DNA from: Streptomyces sp. WM6378
GTDB lineage: Bacteria; Actinomycetota; Actinomycetes; Streptomycetales; Streptomycetaceae
NCBI RefSeq assembly: GCF_001279695.1
Contig: NZ_LGDD01000001.1
Location: 62,001 to 126,000 of the forward strand
Direction of reading: 5' to 3'
Length of the DNA: 64,000 bases
Both the position numbers and the translations under genes were made by a program. Below, in pieces: positions 1 through 6,680 of the stretch. The stretch's first letter is position 1, and each line of letters opens with the position of its first letter. The notes beneath the pieces are model-generated. The model was given only the letters and a program-made list of their open reading frames with translations. It was not told the DNA's origin and did not search any database.

Positions 1-731
1 ACCGCATCGCGTCGGTCTCCGCGCCCTACGGACCGCTCGCCCTGACCGGCACCCACTGGCTCGCGGACGGCGTGCCCGAGGAGCTCGGCCGGTGGCGGGA
101 GGGCGGGGACGAGGTGGTGCTCAGTGCCGACGAAGGGCGCCAACTGCGCCTGGACGGGGCTCTGTTGACGGGGGAGGTGCGGCTCGGCGCCGACGTCGGG
201 CCGGCCGCCGAGTCCCGGCTCGCGCAGGGCGACCGCAGGCTCGTGGTCCTGCGCCGCGAGGGGCTCTGGGCGGTACGGGTGTGGGACCCCGAGTCCCCGG
301 CGCGGCAGGCCTTCGCGGGCATCGACGCCACCCCGTACGAGGAGCGCTTCCGGCTGCCCGGCACCTTCCGCCCGTACCAGGGGCGGCAGGTGAAGGTGGC
401 GAACGCCGACGGGGTCGAGCGCGGGCTCGAACTCGCGGGGGAGATCGCCTTCACGCTCGGCGGGCAGGAGCACACCCTTCAGGTCTCGGTCGAGGCCGAC
501 GGTTCGCTGTGGGCCGTGTTCGCCGACGGGACCAGCGGGAAGTCCACCTTCAGGTTCCGCTTCCTGCGGCCCGAGGCGCCCGGCGAAGACGGCACGGTGA
601 CCGTCGACTTCAACCGGGCGCAGCTGCCGCCCTGCGCCTTCGCCGATCACTTCATCTGCCCCTTCCCGCCCCCGGGCAACACCCTCCCCATCGACATCCC
701 GGCGGGGGAGCGGAACATCCGCACCAGCTGA
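1..731 (+). CDS. DUF1684 family protein, 5'-truncated by window edge
   Basis: The open frame runs in from the left edge (first complete codon at position 3) and ends in TGA at 729-731, leaving about 242 residues. The first visible stretch, ending in YGPLALTGTHWL, and the C-terminal signature of Pro, Cys and Phe (PPCAFADHFICPFPPPGN, then a terminal AGE) are typical of DUF1684 proteins, which are common in Streptomyces and have no established function. A GTG at 72 lies inside the conserved part, so it is not the real start. A strong hairpin follows the stop. Family assignment is from recognition of the C-terminal pattern; role unknown. Confidence 0.75.
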   Translation, partial: RIASVSAPYGPLALTGTHWLADGVPEELGRWREGGDEVVLSADEGRQLRLDGALLTGEVRLGADVGPAAESRLAQGDRRLVVLRREGLWAVRVWDPESPARQAFAGIDATPYEERFRLPGTFRPYQGRQVKVANADGVERGLELAGEIAFTLGGQEHTLQVSVEADGSLWAVFADGTSGKSTFRFRFLRPEAPGEDGTVTVDFNRAQLPPCAFADHFICPFPPPGNTLPIDIPAGERNIRTS

Positions 732-752
732 CCCCGGCGCGCGCCTCCTCGC

Positions 753-796
753 GGGGCCCGGCCTGAAGGCGCTCTTGCGCGCCCCGGCCGGGCCCC
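753..796 (+). terminator. Intrinsic terminator-like hairpin after the DUF1684 gene
   Basis: Perfect 11-base arms (GGGGCCCGGCC at 753-763 and GGCCGGGCCCC at 786-796) enclose a 22-base loop that can itself fold. No U-tract follows, as is usual in Streptomyces. Confidence 0.6.
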
Positions 797-923
797 CGAA
801 TACTCCTCCGCAGCGCTTGTCAGGAGCACGGCTTGCGCCTTATTGGGCTGCCGTAATCCTTGGCTGCGCCTCACGGGGTCCCCCCTTGCACGGGCCCCTC
901 GATTCCCCTCGGGAGGAACAGAA

Positions 924-1829
924 GTGAGGATCAAGCGCACCACCCCCACACCCCCCACCGGTCTCGCGAGACGCACCAGGCTGGCCGCCGTCGCCACCGG
1001 CCTGCTCGCCGCGGTGGCCATAGCCGTCCCCAACGCCAGCGCCACCCCGGCCCGTACGTTCGGCGTCGCCGCCCTGACCGCCGCCAGCGACGCCGTGCGC
1101 GGAGCGGACGTCGCCGGAACCGCGTGGAGCGTGGACAGCGCGACCGGCGAGGTCGTCGTCACCGCCGACTCGACCGTCTCGGCGGCCGGCCTGGCGAAGA
1201 TCAAGCGCGAGGCCGGGGCCAACGCGGGCGCCCTGCGCATCGAGCGGACCCCGGGCAAGTTCACCAAGCTGCTCTCCGGCGGCGACGCCATCTACACCAC
1301 CAGCTGGCGCTGCTCGCTGGGCTTCAACGTCAAGAAGGGCTCCACCTACTACTTCCTGACGGCCGGTCACTGCACCCAGGGCAAGCCGAACTACTACACC
1401 AACTCGTCGCACTCGACGAGCATCGGCCCGACCGTGGGCACCAGCTTCCCGGGCAACGACTACGGTCTCGTGCAGTACACCAACACCTCCCTCGCGCACC
1501 CGAGCGCCGTGGGCAGCCAGCACATCTCCAGCGCAGCCAACCCGACGGTCGGCCAGACGGTCACCCGGCGCGGTTCGACCACCGGCGTGCACAGCGGCAA
1601 GGTCACCGCGCTCAACCAGACGGTCAACTACGGCAACGGCGACATCGTCTCCGGCCTCATCAGGACCACCGTGTGCGCCGAGCCCGGCGACTCCGGCGGC
1701 CCGCTCTACGCCGGCTCCACCGCCCTCGGCCTCACCTCGGGCGGCAGCGGCGACTGCACCTCCGGCGGAACGACCTTCTTCCAGCCGGTGGTCGAAGCGA
1801 TGAACGCCTATGGTGTGACCCTCTTCTGA
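924..1829 (+). CDS. Secreted streptogrisin B-like serine protease (S1 family)
   Basis: A chymotrypsin-fold secreted endopeptidase made as a pre-pro-protein of 301 residues. The GTG at 924 is preferred because GGGAGGAAC sits just upstream; the frame is open further upstream but has no signal. Twin Arg plus a hydrophobic run ending in ANASA form the signal peptide, followed by a short pro-region of about 80 residues. Catalytic residues are His149 (TAGHC), Asp179 (GNDYG) and Ser257 (GDSGGP). The mature part from about residue 117 is 185 residues long, the length of streptogrisin B, and is close to it throughout ([24 protein letters not shown]). Released after pro-peptide autoprocessing. No protease inhibitor gene lies next to it. 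Confidence 0.93.
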   Translation: MRIKRTTPTPPTGLARRTRLAAVATGLLAAVAIAVPNASATPARTFGVAALTAASDAVRGADVAGTAWSVDSATGEVVVTADSTVSAAGLAKIKREAGANAGALRIERTPGKFTKLLSGGDAIYTTSWRCSLGFNVKKGSTYYFLTAGHCTQGKPNYYTNSSHSTSIGPTVGTSFPGNDYGLVQYTNTSLAHPSAVGSQHISSAANPTVGQTVTRRGSTTGVHSGKVTALNQTVNYGNGDIVSGLIRTTVCAEPGDSGGPLYAGSTALGLTSGGSGDCTSGGTTFFQPVVEAMNAYGVTLF

Positions 1830-1867
1830 CGATGCGTCACTGAACGTCGGCCGACCGCAGGCCAAGG

Positions 1868-1897
1868 CCCCCGCCCGGGCGAACCGGACGGGGGTTT
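1868..1897 (+). terminator. Terminator-like hairpin after the protease gene
   Basis: Arms CCCCCG (1868-1873) and CGGGGG (1889-1894) with a 15-base loop are followed by TTT, 38 bases after the protease stop. Confidence 0.55.
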
Positions 1898-1995
1898 CCG
1901 GCTGGACGCGATGCGCTGTTTTGAGAGGATGTGCAAGGGCACGACGTAGAACAGGTCCGTCAGTGACCGGCGCCGGACACACGGGGTGAGACGCA

Positions 1996-2475
1996 TTGAA
2001 GCGCATCGGAGTGACCGGTCACCGCGACATCCCGCCCGACGCCTTCGAGGAGATCCGCGACCGGCTGCGCGCCCTGCTCGGCGGCCACGAGGGCTCCCTG
2101 GAGGCGCTGTCCAGCCTGGCCACCGGCGCCGACCAGCTCTTCGCCGACATCGCCCTGGACTGCGGCGCCGCCCTCACCGTGGTGATCCCGAGCGGCGACT
2201 ACGAGACGGGCTTCGCGGACGCGGCCGAACTGGCCCGCTACCGGGGCCTGAAGCGGCGCGCCAGCCAGGAGATCGCGCTCGGCTACCCGCACTCCACGGA
2301 CGAGGCCTACTACGCGGCCGGGGCCTACATCGCGGACAACTGCGACCGGCTGGTCGCCGTCTGGGACGGCCTGCCGGCCCGCGGCCTCGGAGGCACCGGC
2401 GACATCGTGCAGTACGCCCGCAGCCTCGGCAGGCCCGTCACGGTCATCTGGCGGGACGGCAGCCGCAGGGCGTGA
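1996..2475 (+). CDS. SLOG-type Rossmann-fold protein
   Basis: A 159-residue soluble protein with a TTG start at 1996 behind GGGGTGAG. The N-terminus (KRIGVTGHRD), the central ATGADQLFAD and the C-terminal AVWDG...GGTGDIVQYARSLG are the glycine-rich loops and acidic positions expected of the SLOG superfamily (related to DprA and LOG folds), which binds nucleotides or nucleotide-derived ligands. Its neighbour, convergent and 23 bases away, encodes a SLATT/DUF4231 membrane protein. SLOG and SLATT domains are known partners in predicted nucleotide-sensing conflict systems. The ligand cannot be read from sequence. Family call is reasonably firm; the defence role is inference. Confidence 0.6.
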   Translation: MKRIGVTGHRDIPPDAFEEIRDRLRALLGGHEGSLEALSSLATGADQLFADIALDCGAALTVVIPSGDYETGFADAAELARYRGLKRRASQEIALGYPHSTDEAYYAAGAYIADNCDRLVAVWDGLPARGLGGTGDIVQYARSLGRPVTVIWRDGSRRA

Positions 2476-2498
2476 CGCGGGCCCGGGGCGAGGGGGGG

Positions 2499-3395
2499 TC
2501 AACTGCGCAGCCGGGCGAGCCAGTCCGTGTGCTGCGGCGAGACGATCCGCTCGGTCTCGTACACGGCCTGCGGCCACTGCCGCTCGGTCACCATGTTCTC
2601 CATCGCCACGTGCATCTCCATCAGGTCCTGCTCGACCAGCGAATGTGCCGAGATCAGGGGCTGGTGGCGGCGGATCTCGCTCCAGGCGAGACAGGCCGCG
2701 GCCGATGCTGACAGAACACCTGCCATGTTTACCTTCTCCGCGACCGAGAAGGTTTGGAGAGTTGCGGAAAAAAGGGCGAGAAGGGTCAACAGTGTGATCG
2801 CTGTCGACCACAGCCTGGTCGCGCGCCGCGAGGTCTCCTGGCGGCGCCGGTACCAGTTGCGCTGCTCGATGAGCCGGTCGCGTACGTATGTCTCCTTGCG
2901 CACGTTGAACGACTTGCCCCGCAACTCCCGCATGCTCGCGGTCACAAGCCCTCCCGAAGCGAGCTCGCCGTCCTCGCGGGGGTCGCGCCAGCCGACCTTC
3001 TTCAGCTCCCGCAGGCCCTCTTCGACGCGGGTGACGAACAGGGCGTCCGGGTCGGGAGCGTTGAGGTCGAAGGGGGCGCCGTGAACGGCGTAGCGCCAGC
3101 ACATCGACTTGATGAACTCGGCGGCGGAACGGTTGAGCTGCCAGTGCGAGGCGGCGTGCCGGCGGGCCGCCCCAAAGCTCGCGAGCAGCACTCCCGCGTA
3201 GGCGAGCGCACTCAGCGCGCCGAGTACCTGGAAGTCCTCGCCGACCCGGACCTGCGGAAGCGCCGCCGCGAGCGCGCCGACGACGAGGAGCGAGAGCTGG
3301 GTGCGGGTCAGCTTGACCGCCGACTGCTGCCGGCCGATCGCCAGCGCGTCCGCGTGGTGGAAGAGGCCCGGCAGATCCGCGTTCCGGAAGACCAT
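2499..3395 (-). CDS. SLATT/DUF4231 domain membrane protein
   Basis: About 298 residues from the ATG at 3395, chosen because the homologous region seems to begin at MVFRNADLPGLFHHADALAI; in-frame starts upstream (GTG 3425, ATG 3455) cannot be excluded and none has a strong ribosome site. There are two pairs of hydrophobic segments (around LSLLVVGALAAALP and VLGALSALAYAGVLLASF, then LWSTAITLLTLLALFSATL and a final one around AGVLSASAAACLAW) separated by a polar helical middle region. This is the layout of SLATT proteins, thought to form a pore that responds to a SLOG or other nucleotide-sensing partner. The convergent SLOG gene is the obvious partner candidate. Confidence 0.65.
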   Translation of the reverse strand: MVFRNADLPGLFHHADALAIGRQQSAVKLTRTQLSLLVVGALAAALPQVRVGEDFQVLGALSALAYAGVLLASFGAARRHAASHWQLNRSAAEFIKSMCWRYAVHGAPFDLNAPDPDALFVTRVEEGLRELKKVGWRDPREDGELASGGLVTASMRELRGKSFNVRKETYVRDRLIEQRNWYRRRQETSRRATRLWSTAITLLTLLALFSATLQTFSVAEKVNMAGVLSASAAACLAWSEIRRHQPLISAHSLVEQDLMEMHVAMENMVTERQWPQAVYETERIVSPQHTDWLARLRS

Positions 3396-3647
3396 GCTCT
3401 GCAATGGGCCGGGAATCGCCGTCACATGCACCCCCGTCTGCGGTTTTGCCTTCATTCTTTCGTAGGGATGGCAGGTGTGCGTTCTGTTTGCGTGCTCCAT
3501 CCACTGGTTGGGATGAGAGTAAAGTCGTCCCGCCGGTACTGCAACGGTGCATGTGCCGGTGCCACTGTCCACGTGCGGTTATCACTCACCCCAGGGGTGA
3601 ACGTGAACCCCACCGTAAATTGAGCAAATTCACCCTCATTCGCCGCC

Positions 3648-3800
3648 GTGAAGAAGGACCGGGTGCCGCTGGCCGAACTGGCCGCGAAGGCCGGGGACCG
3701 AACCTCCGAAAGGAGCCTCAGCAGGGTCCTGGCCCCTCGGGAAGGTCGCCGCCCGGTCGCGGTGGCCACCTTCAACTCGGCGCTCTTGCATGGGAGTTGA
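3648..3800 (+). CDS. fxsA: FxsA-like precursor peptide gene (FxSxx-COOH system), probably decayed
   Basis: A 50-residue frame with a GTG start at 3648 (no clear ribosome site; an in-frame stop at 3621 limits upstream extension). It reads KKDRVPLAELAAKAGDR, then RSLSRVLAPREGRRP, then VAVATFNSALLHGS. The PLAEL segment, RVLAP and terminal VATFNSAL match the pattern of FxsA peptides, whose C-terminus should be F-x-S-x-x followed directly by the stop; the Phe-x-Ser is the site expected to be crosslinked by the radical SAM partner FxsB. Here four residues (LHGS) follow FNSAL, so the C-terminal rule is broken, which fits loss of the original stop. The fxsB remnant starts 126 bases downstream. Confidence 0.55.
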   Translation: MKKDRVPLAELAAKAGDRTSERSLSRVLAPREGRRPVAVATFNSALLHGS

Positions 3801-3926
3801 TGGTCGGCCCTGCCGGGTGCGCCCGGTGGGAGCCATGGGGCGACAGGGCAGGGCGAGGGCTCCGGGGCATTCCCGGAGAACTCCCGGGCCGGGTGCCCGA
3901 ATTCCCGCCCTCGCTAAACTGGTGGA

Positions 3927-4302
3927 ATGACAGGACCGCTGGTCCCATTCCGCGAGATCGTACTCAAGGTGCACAGCAGGTGCGACCTGGCCTGTGACCA
4001 TTGTTATGTGTACGAAGCCGCAGACCAGAGCCGGCGGCAGCAGCCCAGAACGATCTCCGACGACGTCATTTCGCACACCGCCCGACGGCTGGCCGAGCAC
4101 GCCGAAAAGCACCGCCTGAGTTCCGTTTCGGTGATTCTGCACGGCGGCGAACCGCTGCTCGCCGGGCCCGAGCGGCTGCGCCGGGTCTGCGAGGTGCTGA
4201 CCGCCGCCGTCACACCCGTCGCCGAGCTCGATCTGCGCATCCACACCAACGGTGTGCTGCTCCGCCCGCGCCACCTCGACCCGTACCGCGACTGCTTCGG
4301 CA
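3927..4302 (+). pseudogene. fxsB: fxsB remnant: N-terminal part of a radical SAM/SPASM maturase
   Basis: From the ATG at 3927 the frame reads PLVPFREIVLKVHSRCDLAC followed by DHCYVYE: the radical SAM CxxxCxxC cluster motif in the form typical of FxsB. SVILHGGEPLL and LDLRIHTNGVLL, the next conserved strands, follow. Family similarity ends near residue 125, just where the segment containing GISLDGD is expected; the frame then drifts into unrelated sequence and stops at 4571. FxsB proteins are several times longer and need SPASM cysteines, absent here, so this piece cannot be active. FxsB enzymes form cyclophane crosslinks in FxsA peptides. Confidence 0.72.
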
Positions 4303-4356
4303 GCCCCGTACTGCCCCGATCGGGGCCGCGCGAGGCGAGGGAGCGGGGCCGTCGGC

Positions 4357-4560
4357 TGGCCCGGGCCCGCGCGCTTCGCCGAGAGGGTTCCGCGGTACGC
4401 CGACGCGATCACCACGCTCACCCCGCTCGCCCACGGAGCGGAGCCGGTGGGGGCGGCACGGCTTCGGCGCGCGCGGCCTTCCCGTCGGTCTCGTCGCTCT
4501 CGCGGACGAGCCGCTCGCCCTGGCCCTGCTGCGCGGGGCGCGCAGGGCGGCCCTGCGCGA
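4357..4560 (+). pseudogene. Fragment resembling the C-terminal extension of FxsB (FxsBH-type), frameshifted
   Basis: One frame reads RFAERVPRYADAITTLTPLA then HGAEPVG, and after a shift of one base at the G5 tract near 4450 the next frame continues RHGFGARGLPVGLVALADEP and then LALALLRGARRAALREAVL. Joined, this looks like the HExxH-type peptide hydroxylase-like domain fused to some FxsB proteins; where the metal motif should be there is RGARR, as in the described inactivated form. This identification comes from memory of the family pattern and is less certain than that of fxsB or fxsA. Confidence 0.4.
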
Positions 4561-4777
4561 GGCGGTCCTGAGCCGGGCCGGGTTCCGGGTCCATCCGCGC
4601 GACGTCTCCGACCCGGCGCCCGAGCGCACCGAGCCCGCCGCCGACAACGGGCGGACCGTGGTGGTGCTCTCGGCCGCCTACCTCAAGTCGGCCCGGGCGA
4701 TGGGCGTTTGGCAGGCCGCGGCCTCCGCCGATCCCACCGGGCTCCGCCACACGATGCTGTCGCTGCGCGTCGTCGAT
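4560..4777 (+). pseudogene. TIR-domain fragment (FxsC/FxsT-like)
   Basis: The frame reads LSRAGFRVHPRDV, then NGRTVVVLSAAYLKSARAMG, then VWQAAASADPTGLRHTMLSL and RVVD. This is the pattern of the TIR-like domains at the N-terminus of the TPR proteins or TIR-like proteins that accompany FxSxx-COOH peptides (a helix, a strand with VVVLS, a Tyr-Leu helix, then WQAA...DP). Its beginning is missing and it ends abruptly at about 4777, where the minus-strand hydrolase begins. No start codon or ribosome site belongs to it. Confidence 0.5.
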
Positions 4778-5416
4778 CCAGCCGTACGCCGAAGTCCTCA
4801 GCGCTTCCTGGTAGTTGCGCAGCAGCATCGAGCGGATCCCGGCGTCTTTCACCACCATGCGGTCGGCGTGGGTGAGCTCCTTGTGCAGGTCGTCGAGGAG
4901 CTGCACCGGGTTCTCGCGGATGCGCGCCGAGCGCGCGATGAAGCATGCGGCCATCTCGTCCGGGTCGGCGACGCCCGTCGAGAAGGCGCGGACGTTGGAA
5001 GCGGCCATGCCCTCGAACCAGTCGAGCCCCTCGGCGTCCGGCGGCGCGAGGGTGACCAGGGCGGCGGCCCGGGTGACCCGCTCGGGCAGCAGCGCGGCAC
5101 AGGCCAGCGCGTGCGGGGCGCCTCCGGAGCGGCCGACGACCGCGAAGCGTTCGAGCCCGTAACGGTCCGCCATCGCCTCGACGTCCCGCGCCGCGTCGGC
5201 GTCCCGGCGCCCCTTGAGCCGGTCGGAGCCGCCGTAGCCGGGCCGGTCGTAGGCGATGACCTGCATGCGACGGTGGTAGAGCACCATGCTGCGGGGCGCG
5301 GGGCCGAGCCTGCTGCTGGGTGTGCCGTGCAGCAGGAACACGGGGCTGCCCAGCGGGTCCCCGGACCGTTCCACCGTGAGAATCCGCCCGTCGGCCGTGC
5401 GCACCCGGTCCCGCAC
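4766..5416 (-). pseudogene. Alpha/beta hydrolase gene, 3' part deleted
   Basis: A GTG start at 5416 follows GAGGGGG. The N-terminal two thirds are a good alpha/beta hydrolase: FLLHGTPSSR (oxyanion HG), DRPGYGGSD, nucleophile elbow VVGRSGGAPHA with Ser in GRSGG, and cap-region helices up to LRTSAYGWIDDA. Family resemblance stops at the codon at 4766; the strand bearing the acid residue and the catalytic His never appear, and the frame wanders into the complement of the TIR fragment until 4418. The gene is therefore broken by the same rearrangement that truncated the FxSxx-COOH genes. Confidence 0.7.
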
Positions 5417-5571
5417 CGTGGCCCCCTCACCCGGTCAGGGCTCTGACCGCCGCCTCGTCGCCCGTGCGGCCGCAGCCGACTCGCGCGGCGGGGCCCGACG
5501 GGGTCTCCCCTTGGGAGAGCGGCGGAGTTACCGTCGAGGTACACGTCCGATTCGGACCCTTGGGGGCCGTG

Positions 5572-6459
5572 ATGGTCGAGGAGCTGGTGGCGGCGGGCAT
5601 CGCCGTGGGTTCCGCCGGTGTCGTCTATGCGCTGGCGGCGGCGCGGGTCGTCAAGCAGTACGAGCGAGGAGTGGTCTTCCGGCTCGGCAAGCTGACGGAT
5701 TCGGTGCGCGGGCCGGGCTTCACGATGATCCTTCCGTTCGTCGACCGGCTGCGGAAAGTGAACATGCAGATCGTGACGATGCCGGTGCCCGCACAGGACG
5801 GCATCACGCGGGACAACGTCACGGTCCGGGTGGACGCGGTGATCTACTTCAAGGTGATCGACCCGGCGGACGCGGTCATCCAGGTCGAGGACTACCAGTT
5901 CGCGGTCTCGCAGATGGCGCAGACCTCGCTGCGCTCGATCATCGGCAAGAGCGACCTCGACGACCTCCTGTCCAACCGGGAGAAGCTCAACCAGGGCCTG
6001 GAGCTGATGATCGACAGCCCGGCCATCGGCTGGGGCGTGCAGATCGACCGGGTCGAGATCAAGGACGTGTCGCTGCCGGAGACGATGAAGCGCTCGATGG
6101 CCCGCCAGGCGGAGGCGGACCGTGAGCGGCGGGCCCGGGTCATCAACGCGGACGCCGAGCTCCAGGCCTCGAAGAAGCTGGCCGAGGCGGCGGGCGTGAT
6201 GTCGGAGCAGCCGGCCGCCCTCCAGCTGAGGCTGCTGCAGACCGTGGTGGCGGTGGCCGCCGAGAAGAACTCGACGCTGGTGCTTCCGTTCCCGGTGGAA
6301 CTCCTGAGGTTCCTGGAACGCGCCGCCCCCTTGCCGACGGAGCCGACGGCACCGGCCACGCCGGAAGTCCCTCCGGCGCCCGTCACGCCGGAAGTGCCCC
6401 CGGCGCAGGCGCATTCGGAGATCGGTGACGCAGGAAATGACACTCAGAAAAACTTGTGA
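5572..6459 (+). CDS. Slipin-type SPFH/Band 7 membrane protein
   Basis: About 295 residues from the ATG at 5572 (a GTG lies one codon upstream; TTGGGGGCC precedes). A single N-terminal membrane helix (LVAAGIAVGSAGVVYALAAA) is followed by VVKQYERGVVFRLGKL, the opening of the SPFH domain of stomatin/slipin proteins, and the conserved PFVDRLRKV and RDNVTVRVDAVIYFKVIDP. A charged coiled-coil with ERRARVINADAELQASKKL follows. The tail is rich in Pro, Thr and Glu with a repeated TPEVPPAP element. Such proteins scaffold membrane microdomains. The stop overlaps the Rex-type operator of adhE. Confidence 0.85.
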   Translation: MVEELVAAGIAVGSAGVVYALAAARVVKQYERGVVFRLGKLTDSVRGPGFTMILPFVDRLRKVNMQIVTMPVPAQDGITRDNVTVRVDAVIYFKVIDPADAVIQVEDYQFAVSQMAQTSLRSIIGKSDLDDLLSNREKLNQGLELMIDSPAIGWGVQIDRVEIKDVSLPETMKRSMARQAEADRERRARVINADAELQASKKLAEAAGVMSEQPAALQLRLLQTVVAVAAEKNSTLVLPFPVELLRFLERAAPLPTEPTAPATPEVPPAPVTPEVPPAQAHSEIGDAGNDTQKNL

Positions 6460-6471
6460 AAGCTTTCACAA
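6454..6471. promoter_or_regulatory. Rex (redox) operator upstream of adhE
   Basis: TTGTGAAAGCTTTCACAA is a perfect 18-base palindrome agreeing with the Rex operator form TTGTGAAnnnnTTCACAA. Rex is the actinobacterial NADH/NAD+ sensing repressor. The site overlaps the slipin stop and lies 210 bases before the adhE start. A -10-like TAAAGT lies at 6485-6490. Confidence 0.8.
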
Positions 6472-6500
6472 GCGCGCATGGGTCTAAAGTCCTCACTCAT

Positions 6501-6524
6501 ATGCCCAGCTCAAGGGCATGTTTT
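6501..6524 (+). terminator. Small hairpin with T-run in the adhE leader
   Basis: ATGCCC (6501-6506) and GGGCAT (6514-6519) pair around a 7-base loop and are followed by GTTTT. It could end slipin transcripts or act as an attenuator in the adhE leader; the short stem makes either uncertain. Confidence 0.3.
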
Positions 6525-6680
6525 CCATGACGCCCGATCACTTGAAGGGACATTCGGCCCCCAGGAACAGGGCTTTGTCGGGCCCGCGAGCGCGGTGCAA
6601 AGGTGTCGAATTGAGACATCGGAAAAGGCATCGCAAACGCTCGCAATGCTCGTAGCGCTCGACAAGAAGGAGTTCCTGCC

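Noticed and set aside
4001..5446. Single 481-codon gene spanning the FxSxx scar
   Set aside because: The open frame crosses unrelated fragments read in different directions; only 4460-4777 resembles a protein family.
5464..5571. Earlier start for the slipin gene
   Set aside because: The added 36 residues lack membrane or SPFH character and the first ATG with family similarity is at 5572.
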